This document shows, piece by piece, positions 12,264 to 23,876 of a stretch of 64,000 nt of DNA. Positions within the stretch are counted from its first letter, which is position 1. Each line of letters opens with the position of its first letter. A model generated the notes under the pieces. That model did not search any database, was not told the DNA's origin, and saw nothing but the letters and a program-made list of their open reading frames with translations. Source of the DNA: Strongylocentrotus droebachiensis (lineage: Eukaryota > Echinodermata > Echinoidea > Camarodonta > Strongylocentrotidae). Location of the stretch: NCBI GenBank assembly GCA_035222895.1, contig JAVYIG010000315.1, forward strand, positions 598,994 to 662,993, given 5' to 3'. Position numbers and translations under genes: made by a program.

Positions 12264-12538
12264 GTGAGTGGACAAGGTTTACTCTAGATGCTTTGTGAGT
12301 GTGACAAGTCAAGGATAATATTTTCAAGATATTCGCAAACATGTGAATATGCATAACCACTTTAACTTTTGTTAAGATGTATTAAATAAATGTTTGTGGT
12401 GACTTAACTGACTACATGCATCTAGATCTAGATCTATATATCCACAATATTCCTTTTCAATTCTATAAATATTAATAATTGCTTTTTTTTTATGTGATTG
12501 ACAGAAAAAGCTGAACAGCTAGAATAAAAAGCTGAAGG

Positions 12539-15500
12539 ATGGAATGCAACGTCATGAAGCATCTCTTAAAGTTAAATGGCCTGTTTGCTGTGAGGAAACC
12601 GATGGGAATCACATCAGCGAAAGTAGTGGACAGAGTGAAAGCTGCGTTGCTCCGAGATCTCAGGAAGGTTGAGATATCAGCAGACCTTGCAGGAGATGAA
12701 CAGGCTCGCAGTGCTCTAGGGTAGGTTAGCTTGAATTATATGTTGTTGTTGTTTTTTGGTATTATCAGCATTTCATTCTTTTTGAGAATATTTCACCTTT
12801 CACTTTTTTTCTCTCTTTTACTATTTGTAAATTCGTACCCTTCATAAATCTCTAGTTTTTTGATTTTTTTTAATTTTTTTTCTTCTTTCCCTTCTTCCTT
12901 TTCCCTTTTAATAGCTTAAACCTTAATGATCTCAGATCTACTTGTCCATGAAAACCCTTCACCGCAATTAGCACCTTCCTCCCAGATCGGCACGGTGCAT
13001 TGTGCAATTTTCTCGGCCATCATTGGCCTTGGCAACTCTGACGCCTTTGAGAGGATTCTGGGGTAGATCTTTGGAGTCTCTTGTTTGTTTACCGTCCTCA
13101 ATCAGTCTTTCCTCTTTCTTTCCCTTTTAGAGGGGAAGGAAGGGGGGGGGGTGGGGCACGACCAGCCTATGTACAAAATCTATATGTGAATTCCGTCATT
13201 CAAATATGAGGATGAACTACGGCTCCTCGATCTTTCTGTGAGCGATCAATGACTTTATGTCAGATGCTCTCTGGCGATCTTTTCTATGTAATTTCAGATC
13301 TGCTGCAGATCACCTTATTCATTTTAGCAGCAACGAATTCTAGTCTGATTCTAATAGTGTCTGCTAACTTCAGCATAGTTACAATGAATCCTGAAATATG
13401 TATTAAAATTGTCTAAATGCATAGACTATGCTTTAGTCTATAGTGTTCCAATTTTGGTTACGTTATTTACTCCTATGTAGATGTCATTATGAATTTTCAT
13501 CATGAATTAAAGCAGTATTCTTAACAAATCATATTATTTTCCTCCTACATGCAGGTGTTCAGACAAACAAAGAGTCAATGGTCAAAGACGGATTAAGCTC
13601 CCCAAGATGGGTCATGGAGGAACTCTAGATATGAATGCTACAGGGGTACTCGTGATTGGATGTGGGAGAGGAACCAAGTTACTCTCATCTTACCTTCAAG
13701 GAGGGAAGGTAATTTTGTTTTCTACCTCCCTCTTAGTCTTAGTCCTTACGTATTTGTAGTGTCAAAGAAATTGGTATTCCTGTTTTCATTTTTAGATTTT
13801 CATAATCATTTTTAAGACACATCTTTTTGAGAAACATGCTGCAGCTACGATTGCTCCATGGACCATATCCTACACCTTGCAAACTCCTAATTTCAAGGCT
13901 GGCCCAACATCGCTCCTTACTGACACGACCTCAAGCCTAAGCCTCATCATAAATCTAACCTTAAACATGATGGCAACCCAACTTACGTAAAGCCATGAGC
14001 AATTGTCATCAAAGCAAATGAGAAGCACCAAATAACAGGATCTCTTTGAAAATCCTACAGTTTTATTTTTCTTTAAAGTAGTAGTGGAAAAAAAGGGAAT
14101 GCAACTGTGCCAGGTATTCTAATGATTTTTACCTATGACAGTCACATTGACTTTGCAGTGTTTCAGTTCCACCAGCACTTCCTCTGCAAATAATAATAAT
14201 GTCGAATATTTAGGAGCGCTAAAAAAAAAGTACCATAGCGCTTTAATACAAATGAAAAGAGGACAAAAATTTACAGTACAGGAAGTACCGGTATAATCAC
14301 ATAGATCATTGGGGGAAAAGGTGAGTTTTGAGGGATCTCATGGCATGGTACTAATATAGTACATTTTCAAGAGCATTGCAACAAATTTGCTGTTTTATTT
14401 GTGCAATTGGAGAAGGTTTGCTTGAAGGTAACAACAAAAACATCTAAACAAACAAACAGGTCAGTGATTTATAATAAATTGAGGTATTGGTTGTGTCTGT
14501 TAAAGGTTTACAGGGCCCAGGGAAGATTAGGAAGAGCAACAGACACAATGGATGCATCTGGAAAAGAAGTAGAAACAGTACAATTTGGTGAGTGAATTTG
14601 GCTTTTTTTTGGTGATGTGTAAACAATAGGACGGCTCATTTGGGGGCATGGAAAAAGTGAGAGGGGTAGGTGGGGGGGAATGTTCCCATGGCAAATCTAA
14701 TCTGGCGGCGGCATATATGAATTACACTTCCGAGTATGAAAAGGAAATGTGAAAGGGAAAAAGGCATGGGAAAAGTGAGAAGGGGGGGGGGGGGGATGTT
14801 CCCACAACAATTTTACTCTGGCATATAAAAAGGGAAAAGGCATGAGAAAAGTGAGGGGGGGGGGGGTCGTTCCTACGGCCAAATCTATTCTGGCATACAT
14901 GAATTACACTCAGAGTACGAAAAGGAAATGTGACCATCATTTTTCACTTTCTGGATTGCAATTAGTGTAGGACTTCCAAAGTTCCAATAATTAAGTAATA
15001 TGTAAGAACATTATATTGCAATTTAATGTACTACTGTAAATTTTCTAAAGAGTTCTTCATGTATCTTTTAGTATAACAAGTGACATGACTTACGTTTGAT
15101 CCAATGCAGATCATGTTACTGACTCTTTATTGGAGAGGTGCTTGGAAAGCTTTGTGGGTGATATTCTTCAAGTTCCCCCTGTGTGAGTAAAACAAGATAA
15201 TTGATTTCCTGCTAAAATCTGAACCTAATGATGTTTCTATGTTCACTATGTAGACATAGCTCTGTTTCTTACACTCCCTTACTAATGTTTAATAGCTTCT
15301 TTAAAAAACTATGTTTCTTTCAAGGAATGTTATTCTTTATCTTGTGTTAGATATATGAGATGGTGCTTTAAAGTTATATTTGTTCTGTTGTCTTCAAACC
15401 ATTTGACCATATACCTTTTAATAATAACTACATATATATTCAATATTTTCTCTTAGCTTTCAAAGACTTGTTGTGATTGTATATACATTTACAGGATCTT

Positions 15501-18500
15501 TCCGCGCTTGTTGAGTCTGTTATGCAACCATCCTACAGAGCCATCAGGCCGAGTAGAATGATGCATACAGTAAAGCCTCAACTCGAGTGTGGATAGATAG
15601 TATAATGAATTCATTACCATGCATCTTGTATAGTATTGCATTGCATTGCATTGTATTGTATAGTACTGTATTGTATTTTTGTCCTAACGGAAACTAATTG
15701 TACTTAAACATACGATGGCAGGTATTCAGCCCTGAAGGTGGACGGGGAGCGCATGTCTGACCTAGCAGCAAGAGGAGAGGATGTACAGCCTAAACCAGCC
15801 AGGCCAGTCAAGGTCTACAGTTTACACTGCCTAGGATTTCAACCGCCAGATTTTGATATCGGTAAGTTTTGAATACTGCATACTTCTCATGCATCGATCT
15901 CTGTACATAGTGTTTGTGGGTAGTGGGGGTTGGGTATATAATGTAGTCCCAAGTGTACAGAAGAAGTATTTTAATGGATCATAAGGCGAGAGGGTGTGTG
16001 AGAAGTGTGAGAGTGAGAGAGAAAGAGAGACATGGAGAGGGGAAAGGAGAAGAGAGGGGGAGGAGAAAGGGGTGAGGTGGAAGGAAAAAGGGGCGAGGAG
16101 GAAGGGAGGGGAAGCACCATCCAGAATCCCTGGGGCAAGAGAGAGCTCTAGAGAGAATGAGAGAGAGAGAGAGAGAGAGAAAGAAAGAGGGGGATGAGAG
16201 AGGAATAGAGCAATTGATTTAAAGGACAATGCTGAGCAAGATCAAGAGACATAGGGAATGGTGGGCAGGGGTGGGGGTGAGAGAGAGAGGGAGAGAGAGC
16301 ACATATGTGACCCGGCACCACAAAACCACCAAAAAGTCGCAAAAAATTATTTTCCTGATTTCTTCTGATTATGAAAGAAGAAGTTCTCCTCATTAAAATA
16401 GTATATTACTTGTCCAAATTGAAGCTTCCTAACCCTTTCAATTTAGTGAATGAAAAGAGCTGGTGAGGGAGGTTACTGGTATTAAATTGTGAGAAAGAGA
16501 GCTTTAAAGTTTGGGGCTATTCAAGCATGCGGAGCAAGCAAACCACAGGGAAATCAATAGAAGGGTGAATCAAAAGGCCATAGCAACCACTATGAAGAGA
16601 TTTTCAGATTAGGCTGAAATTTGGCCTGATGGTCAAACATAGTCTGTTCATTATGTTTCTGAGGTTTCAATGTGTGGACTTAAGTCTTTCAAAAGTTATT
16701 ATGTTGTAAATGTATAGAGTTGTAATTGGACAGATTAAGTGAACTGCAACATGGTGCCGAGACACCTGCACTAGACAATGCCTATTCATGGTGGACCCGG
16801 AGTCTTTTTGTTCCCCCTTACATAACACTGCTTGTCACCTATCTTGTTTTGTATACATCTGGGCAATTATTTGTAACCACATTATCAGGAATTCTCTCGT
16901 CGCTGTCTTGCCCGAAGTGTTCAGTAAGCAAAGCTGTAAGGTTGGCCTGATCCCCCGCAGCTAGCCCCCGCATCATCGCTTCGTTGACCGCCCGAGCTAA
17001 CCGGGCATCTGCGTTGGTGCACCCCGGTACCATCCCACGGCTCTGCTTACGTACAAAAACTTGGCATTGTAACGACGTTGTAGACTTTTTCGCAACTTGT
17101 CACTCTCAAATGTATAAAATATAATAATGTTCTTACTCTTGATCAACAAATTCTGGATATGTGATGTACAATCAAGCTACTCGAAGTCGTTAACGGAGAA
17201 TATAAGACGAACGCAAATCTGGAACTCGATTGCTATAACGGACCAATCACAGCCCGCGTAGCACGACCCGTTAGCAACGACCGACCATTTCCGGACTACG
17301 ATAATTTCGCTCGGGAAAAGTGATCAAATTGTGGAAGAGACCGAAGGCTGTGCGAAAAAAACTGGTCTAGAAAAATCGTTCAAAACACATCTTCTACTAT
17401 GTTTTAGACTTCCAAATTTTGATACTAGGTACAGAAAAGACCACTCTTTCAGAAAATGCAAAAAAACAAAAATCTATTTTTTTCACCTAAATTGACATTT
17501 TAGCTGATTACGGAGAATCGCTGGTTGCGACTTTTTGTTGGTTTTGTGGTGCCGGGTCACATATACTCAATAGAATCGTTATTATATGTTAAGTATTTTA
17601 TTTACCTTGTGTGCTGTACAATTTATTTATTTTAACAGGTTTATGTATCAAACCAGCTATTTGTTGCTATATTTCCATGTATATCACATGTCTTCCATAT
17701 CTTTCCTTTGCCAATTCTGAATAGAAGTCCACTGTGGAGGAGGGTTCTATGTAAGAAAACTGATCCATGATGTAGGAAAAAGTAAGTACATGTATTTTTT
17801 ATTTAAAAAAATAAATCAAATGAATGTTACGTTTTACTTCTTATAATGATTCAGTCTTGATACAATGAAAAATTGCATGTTGAGGTCTGAAGAAAGACTG
17901 TTTGTTGTTGCATTATTGCTATTACTTTCTGAAGTAGACATGGGCCTTTTAAGTGAAGAAGACAAAAAGAGGAGAAGAAAATGAAGGAAAAGAAGAAAGA
18001 AAAAGGAGAAGAAAATGAGGGAAAAGAAAAAATAGGAGATGAAAAAAGGTAAAATCAGAGTCTGTCCTATCTCGTATATACAGTACGTTTGTGGATATTA
18101 TATTTTATAGAATGGCCGTTTTCCCCAAGGCACTAATGGGTAATTCACCTAGCACAAATTTTACATGCAATATTTAAATTTTTGGATGATTGATGATATA
18201 GTAATGATGATAATAACGTAATTAATTATAGTGAAGGCTTTTTTGTGTAGTGCTGGGGGCTTGGAAAGTTCTAAAAAAATAGACTCACAAAATGTATTGT
18301 TCATAGTTTTTGCTGTAGTGAAGATCTTTGTTTTGTTTTGGCTCGAGAGGCAGTAACTCAGATTAGTTGAGATTAATTGGGATAACATTCTGCAGTGTCT
18401 GTATCGAGGGTGGGTTTAAAAGGAACATATCAAGATTCCAATCCTTCCCTCCCATCTCCCCGGTTTTGATTTGACTTCTAGGATATGTACCTATATTTCT

Positions 18501-18663
18501 TTCAGGTCTTGGAACTTGTGCCTTCATGACGGGGCTCTGTCGGACAGAGCAGGGCTACTTCAAGTTGGACCAGCATGCATTGCCAGAAGAGAAATGGACT
18601 TTGAAGGACATAACAAGGGCACTTGAGGAATTCCATAACAACGTGGATACAGGTGTTGGGTGA
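12539..18663 (+). CDS. TRUB1: TRUB1 tRNA pseudouridine synthase, seven coding exons
   Basis: Coding exons: 12539-12720, 13555-13708, 14506-14587, 15110-15182, 15722-15861, 17725-17781 and 18506-18663. They sum to 846 nt (281 aa), all junctions in phase and all GT-AG. The protein is a TruB-family enzyme that forms pseudouridine 55 in the T-loop of tRNAs. Motifs in order: GLFAVRKPMGITS near the N-terminus; GHGGTLDMNATGVLVIG carrying the catalytic Asp (residue 86); GRATDTMDASG; ILQVPPVYSALKVDGERM; KPARPVKVYSL; CGGGFYVRKLIHDVG; and LCRTEQGYFKLDQHALPEEK followed by WTLKDI. The last block favours TRUB1 over TRUB2. It lacks the long low-complexity N-terminal extension of human TRUB1. The leader contains an in-frame stop upstream, supporting this ATG. 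Confidence 0.94.
12721..13554 (+). other. TRUB1: TRUB1 intron 1 (coding)
   Basis: It has T-rich low complexity at 12770-12910, then a GC-richer block at about 12915-13100 whose minus strand is open for 61 codons but matches nothing I know, then a G-run near 13141-13153. No other feature was recognised. Confidence 0.5.
14195..14290 (-). repeat. SINE-like tail fragment (reverse orientation)
   Basis: aataataataatgtcgaata then tttaggagcgct, followed by tagcgctttaatacaaatg. On the minus strand this is an AGCGCT-containing 3' end with an ATT tail, like the fragments at 36785-37012 and 54722-54850. Confidence 0.45.
14645..14935 (+). repeat. Three-unit tandem repeat with poly-G core in a TRUB1 intron
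   Basis: Units of roughly 80-115 bp share ggcatgggaaaagtgagagg, a G-run of variable length, gttcc-ac-g-caaatcta, tctggcata and gaattacactc-gagta-ga. Starts are near 14648, 14763 and 14836. The middle unit has lost its 3' half. Confidence 0.8.
16150..16300. repeat. GA-rich low-complexity tracts
   Basis: (GA)n at about 16157-16182 and 16278-16299, within a purine-rich stretch from about 15990, in the TRUB1 intron 15862-17724. They give arginine/glutamate-rich or leucine/serine-rich shadow frames only. Confidence 0.8.
16306..17561. mobile_element. 1.26-kb TA-flanked inverted-repeat transposon
   Basis: The left end tgtgacccggcaccacaaaa then ccaccaaaaagtcgcaa is matched by the inverted right end ttgcgactttttgttggttt then tgtggtgccgggtcaca. 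TA flanks both ends (16304-16305 and 17562-17563). Arms of about 40 bp with 1.2 kb inside exceed a typical MITE. A more GC-rich interior block (about 16840-17035) is open on the minus strand for 64 codons; it could be a decayed coding remnant but I cannot assign it. It lies in the TRUB1 intron before the CGGGFYVRK exon. Confidence 0.82.
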
Positions 18664-19345
18664 CCAAGACTATGGACCTCCTGCCGACTTTAATATGGCT
18701 TGAAGAGCAAAGACACTTTCTAGATGGCCCATCTATTTATGACAACAAACTAGAATGAAGAGGTGTCATCACATAAGAAAGAAGAAGACATTATCACTGA
18801 TGCTCCGTCTTTGTGTTAATCCAGCTGTGGGCCAGGGTGCTCAATGCAGGATTTTAGACCTACTCAGGTTCTAATTTGGACTGCAGTTCAAAGGACTTTC
18901 CACTAGGTGGTTGACCGTTCTAGTATTTATGAGAAACTGGAATTCAGAATGTTCACTATATAAAACAAGTGAAAGAATTTATTACTTCTGCACTGTTAAT
19001 TCAGCTTTGTGCCATAATGTATAGTGTAATATATATATATCTGTGCAACAGACCTCATTTTATATCGGAAGTAAACAACTACCGGTACCTGGATATCAAG
19101 TTATAAGAGCAGAAGATGAGCAAAAGAGATCATTGACAGCCTTGGAGAATTAGATTAAGGATAAGAGGAAAATGAGATGTAGGATAGAAGAGTAGAAAGT
19201 TATGAATTCAATCAAATGGAAAACGACAACTGTGAACTGTCTGTGTATTGGCTCTGTAAGAAGTTGACACTCGCCTCTATATTCAGGCTACATCAGTATC
19301 ACTGAACAGCTAAATCATCAAGTGTTATAAACATTTTGTAATAAA
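18664..19345 (+). other. TRUB1: TRUB1 3' UTR
   Basis: It runs from the TGA at 18661-18663 to an AATAAA at 19340-19345. It has no supported reading frame. A (ta)n run occurs near 19030-19040. Confidence 0.65.
19340..19345 (+). terminator. TRUB1: Polyadenylation signal AATAAA of TRUB1
   Basis: First canonical hexamer after the TRUB1 stop codon (gtaataaaatatc), followed by a T-rich stretch (tctctttgctcttacattct). Confidence 0.6.
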
Positions 19346-19512
19346 ATATCTCTTTGCTCTTACATTCTCTCAGACACATTCTTTTAACAAACTTCTCTCA
19401 TTTCCCACCATGTTTCGCACACACATCACTTCACTGAAAACAAAGCACTTCTGTTCTCACTACTGTAATCACTTCCATTGACGCTCCCATCCTGATCATA
19501 CAAAATTTCTAA

Positions 19513-19905
19513 ATAGAGTGGTGAAGTGTGACGTCATCAAAAATCTATTTTTAAAATTTCTAAATTTTTTCTTTATATTCCGAAAGAACATCAAAAATAA
19601 TGTCCAAATGTCGAAAACCAATTGAATATGTTAAGTATTGACTGAGATATGACCATCTGAATGAATATATGTCCTATGGGAACTCAGTGTTATATGCTCT
19701 GGCTCCTATTAGGAGCCAGAGCATATAACACTGAGTTCCTATGGGGAGTAAATTTATTCAGATGGTCATATCTCAGTCAATACTTAACATATTCAATTGG
19801 TTTTCGACATTTGGACATTATTTTTGATGTTCTTTCGGAATATGAAGAAAAAATTGAGAAATTCCAAAAATAGATTTTTATGACGTCACAGCTTCGGTAC
19901 TCTAT
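19513..19905. mobile_element. 393-bp near-perfect foldback (hairpin) MITE
   Basis: The whole element is one palindrome with arms of about 195 bp and almost no loop: the centre is gctctggctcctattaggag then ccagagc near 19709. Outer ends are atagagtggtgaagtgtgac and gtcacagcttcggtactcta. Interior arms match almost base for base, for example gaccatctgaatgaatatat then gtcctatggg against its inverse. TA at 19514-19515 and 19903-19904 may be the target duplication. It sits about 170 bp past the TRUB1 poly(A) signal, between the convergent TRUB1 and NHP2 genes. Confidence 0.88.
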
Positions 19906-21171
19906 ACCCTAGCTAAGGTCTGCTCGCCCATCCCTGGACTTCTTGTGTCAAGAAGTGTTGGGTATTTCAAATAGAATACGATTCTGATCCCTTAATCCTG
20001 ATCAACAATACATACAGTGTAGCCTCGATAGAAAGAACACTGTACAATAAACTCACTGACAGTACTAACATGGTAATTTTGCCACTCTCTTCTCTTCCGT
20101 TTCCTCGTTTTCCAGTCCTGATACACTGTACAGTGTACACGTTAAACAAGGTTCATAATGAAATGTTTCCTTTGTCTCTCTCTGACATTGTTGGAATATG
20201 CTTTGTCCAAAGAATTTCTTCTATGTCGAGGTTCCACTGTACTTGCCTACAAATTAATAAACAATGATAAAACAGCATTTTGGTTTATATTTACATATTT
20301 TACACCTTTTAATGAACAAAGAATTAAAAGAATTATAATACACAAACAATGTTTCCGTTGATATTATACCTGATTTAGAAAGAAAACAAGTTTTAAGCTG
20401 TCATATGTACATAGTAGAAACTTAGACTTCGCCTGGCTCTGGTGAATCTCAGGACGAAAAAATTAATATTATTTAAAAACTTTTTTTAGCAGACAATATT
20501 GGAGTGTGTAGAGGATCCATCTATTCCACTGGTAGATAGTCTTTGAGTTATGACAGAGCACCAATTAAACTTTCAATATAACAATAAAGAGAGATTTGAG
20601 ATCTTGCATACTACATGACACAACTTGTCCCAGGTTAATGATGTACTGGTTGAGTAAGGAAGTCATGATCTACCACATTTCGTAATTGTGGGACATGTCA
20701 TTGTCAGATTATAACTAAAAAAAGAAAATATAAAAAGAAAATAGAGAGAGACGGGACAACAGTTTTGCAGCAAGACAATTTTGAATGGTATAACTTCATT
20801 ACAAGGAACAGTGATAATGTTTACGGTATATCAAACTTTAAAGATAATATATAATAGTCCAATTTTTTTTTTAAAGGCTCTATTAAAAGATGGTTTCTAT
20901 ATACAGGGAAATAGTTATAAGTCACGTCCAAGATATTTGGTCACTGTAATTCTAACTGTTGCCTCTCGTCATGCAACTAAGATCTAAGAACATACTAGAA
21001 ATTAAAATCATTATCTTCCTTGATGATTTGAAAGATTAAACTTTGCATCAACTTAATTTCATTCTCCTGGAAAAACCGGTCTCGCTGTCATTAGCCTGTA
21101 ATGAGTCCATGAATCCTTTGTATAGCAGGACAAAGAAACAAAAAAGTCTTCTGATATCGGAGTATGTCTTT
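19906..21171. other. Intergenic interval and probable NHP2 3' UTR
   Basis: AT-rich with no supported gene. NHP2 reads leftward into it, so its 3' UTR is expected here. I found no clearly placed AATAAA on the minus strand close to the stop codon. Confidence 0.45.
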
Positions 21172-22415
21172 TTAAATTGGAGGAGGTAGAGCCTTTACTA
21201 GAGTGAAACATTCCTCGTAGCTGTCTTCGTAGTCTGCATGCTTCTTTACCAGAATGCAGCATGTTGCCCTCTTTGCCCCGCTTGAAGCTCCCAAGTCCTG
21301 CAGAAGTAAACACAAGGATTTCAAATGACTATTAGAACCACATGCCCAGGTACATAGTAATGATATTTTAGACTTCAGGGGACTGTTTCATAAAACTTGT
21401 TATCTATAACAAATGCTAAATTTCTATGACAAATTTGCTCTCAGCCAATCAGATGCCATGATTTCAGTAGCTTATAACTTGTTATTGATATCAAGTTTAA
21501 GGAAACGGCCCAGAATCTTGTCACAAATGACTTGAGGGCAATAGACCATTTATGTAATGAAACCAAATTTAATGCATACGTCTTTGTGAAGTGCCTCAAC
21601 AATACAAATTTATTGAGGCACTATAAAAATGACTTGTGCATTAGATTCGGTAACACTACGAAAATGGTCTATTGTAAACTGAACATACATGAATATATCT
21701 AAAAATGGATTAAATATCAACCAAGACATTTTGGGCTTTGTGGGAAGAGTCACACAATACAGTCAACCTCTCATACATATGCCTTGATGGGACTGAGTGA
21801 AATGCTTCATCTGTACAGAAAAACCCAATAATATCTACTGAGAGATAGAAGAGAATGAAGTCTGGGTAAAAGTACAGGACTTAACATCCTTCTGGCATTA
21901 AGCAAACAGCATCTTTTACAATGGAGACAAAGACCTATAACAATAAAAACAGATTTTTTTATCTTGGCTTATTTAGAGATGCAGTCCACCCATTATTTTG
22001 CTTTCTCACTTGCCACAATTCTTTCTAGATATTTACAAGATTAAAGTAACTGTCTTTAGTCAATATTAGAAGCCATGCCTTTTACCTAGCATATAGATTT
22101 GTTTCAGAATCGGTTTTCTGTTAAATGTGTGCTACCCATAAAACAACATTAAAGACAGCACATATCTGATAAACAAAGCTAATTCTGAGATTTGGCAATG
22201 GACTTGCATTTTGACAGAAACTGGCTTGAAACAAGCTAAAAAATTGTTTGAAATAAAGGAGTCTTTTTGCTCTTAAACACAACTCTTCATGAGAGAAGCA
22301 GATACTTACAGATTTTGAAGGGACGTAGGCGTAGGGCAGGTCAAGATCTTCACACACACCAGGCAAATGGCACATGACTTCAATGGGTGTTACATCTCCA
22401 GCAAACACCACAAAC

Positions 22416-22449
<34 letters not shown>

Positions 22450-23876
22450 GAGAAAGCAGATAGGCAATTGAGTAAGAAAGTAAGTTTGCGCATTTGAATT
22501 GCGAGTTGGGACCTATATGTATATATCTTGTATGGATTCAAGTAGGCCAGTTTCAATTGAATATGGACAGCTTTGTAAAAGGACAATTTCAGCAAAACAA
22601 ACATGAGATCAAAACATTTTTTGGAAGTTATTTCCGACAGTTTTCAATAAACACAATTAAAAGTCATAAAACATATATCTGTCAGTGAACACGACATATT
22701 TGACTATCAGTAACATACATACAAAATTTTACAGTATTCCACTAGGTAAAACAAGAAGTTTTGGGGGCAAAGGGTGAACAAAACTTCTCAAAAGAAATTC
22801 TTCTTCTAGTTCTACTTCTTTTGGTAGTCCTCTGTCCTTTAATCCTGAATATGATTATTATAGGTGAAATGCTGGGTAACTTGTGTTTGTACTGAATGGA
22901 TACAGTTACCACATGTCAAGCTTGTATCATATCAAGATCAGATTTAAATGAAATAAAATGAAAGATAAAGAGGAAGCTTTACCCTTTTTCTCCTTTGCGA
23001 AGAAACTTTTGAACTTCTTTTACACCACGTCGGACCATCTTTTCTTTACTAGCTGTGAAGAAAAGCATAATCATCAGATAAACAGGTTAGCAAAAAATCG
23101 AGTCAAGTCGATTGTAATTGTAGATAATTAATAATAGTCTCATTTAGTCCTCCAATACGATTTCTAATTACCTACCAGTTTAAAAATATAAAAACAAAAC
23201 ACAAATAAGGTTGAACTTATGGCCCGAATTCACTAATGAGGTCTTTCTTGAAACGCGTCAAAACGCACCACATGACGACATGACGCACATAAACCTAGGT
23301 TTGTCGACAAACCTCCTTTGTGAATTCAGGCCTAAAAGTAAATCAAGCTCAAGGTCTACATGTAGATTTATCTTCTCCCTCTACGACACAACCAAGAGCG
23401 AAGCATTTACGAAAGCCACACTGGTCAAACATCCAAAATAGACCAACAGTCTACACATATTTACAACTACAAAAAAAGTCACACTTTATTCGCACAGCTG
23501 ACTCTGTCACTCACACTGCACTTCTGGCAAACCCAAAATAATAAAGTTAAACGTCCATAAGATTAAAAGATTTCACATCCGAACTGTAAATTTAGATATA
23601 GGGGGTCTGAACAGGATTCGATGTGGGTTGTTATTCAACTAAAAATGTGTACCATTGACATCAATTATTTTTGCACAGAATAACACACGTCCATTTGAAT
23701 GAATGGGACTACATATCACCTTTCTTGATAACTTTGTACAACTTTTTCGTTAGTTTCCTTGAAGCTAGAGGATTGGCTATGGGAGAAATTCGCGTAACAA
23801 GTTCATCATATGATAGTTCCTGTGTTTCAGCTTCCTCAGCGTGGTCGATCCCGTTCTTTACTGCTGGTGACTTCAT
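21172..23876 (-). CDS. NHP2: NHP2, H/ACA ribonucleoprotein core subunit, four exons
   Basis: Exons, minus strand: 23876-23720, 23052-22983, 22415-22310 and 21297-21172. They join in phase to 459 nt (152 aa), against about 153 aa in mammals. NHP2 is an L7Ae-family RNA-binding protein of nucleolar H/ACA snoRNPs, which guide rRNA and snRNA pseudouridylation, and of telomerase RNP. Visible motifs: [66 protein letters not shown], then [18 protein letters not shown] and the C-terminus ALPPPI. These track the vertebrate protein throughout. The start is the first in-frame ATG (MKSPAVKNG); the upstream frame has only a GTG and then a stop. Its 5' end faces the zinc-finger gene. Confidence 0.95.
21378..21513. 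repeat. Palindromic MITE-like repeat (family A, copy 2)
   Basis: The ends are ggggactgtttcataaaact and ttaaggaaacggccc. The core ctatgacaaatttgctctca then gccaatcagatgccatgatt is the reverse complement of the 3431-3582 copy. It is in the NHP2 intron between exons 3 and 4. Confidence 0.8.
21539..21674. repeat. Palindromic repeat with AATAGACCATTT ends
   Basis: The left arm caatagaccatttatgtaat then gaaaccaaatttaatgcata pairs with the inverted right arm (tgcattagattcggtaacac, then tacgaaaatggtctattg). The inner arms gtgcctcaacaatacaaatt and tattgaggcactat also pair. It lies in an NHP2 intron, 26 bp from the family A copy. Confidence 0.8.
22419..22446. repeat. GA dinucleotide tract abutting the NHP2 exon 3 acceptor
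   Basis: (ga)14, which reads (ct)n on the transcribed minus strand and supplies the polypyrimidine tract directly before the exon 3 acceptor (ctctctcag at 22416-22424). The microsatellite therefore forms part of a splice signal. Confidence 0.8.
23221..23332. repeat. Palindromic repeat with GTCGAC core motif (family B, copy 1)
   Basis: Ends are ggcccgaattcactaatgag and cctttgtgaattcaggcc. The right arm holds aaacctaggtttgtcgacaa then acctcctttg, identical to the arm of the copy at 45602-45752. The left arm is more eroded. NHP2 intron 1. Confidence 0.8.

Noticed and set aside
12916-13101. 61-codon minus-strand frame in a TRUB1 intron
   Set aside because: Composition is coding-like but no family, start context or splice site supports it. 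Kept only as a note in the intron entry.
15831-16393. Minus- and plus-strand frames of 67-132 residues
   Set aside because: They come from GA-rich sequence in a TRUB1 intron; only the first bases overlap the TRUB1 exon, on the other strand.
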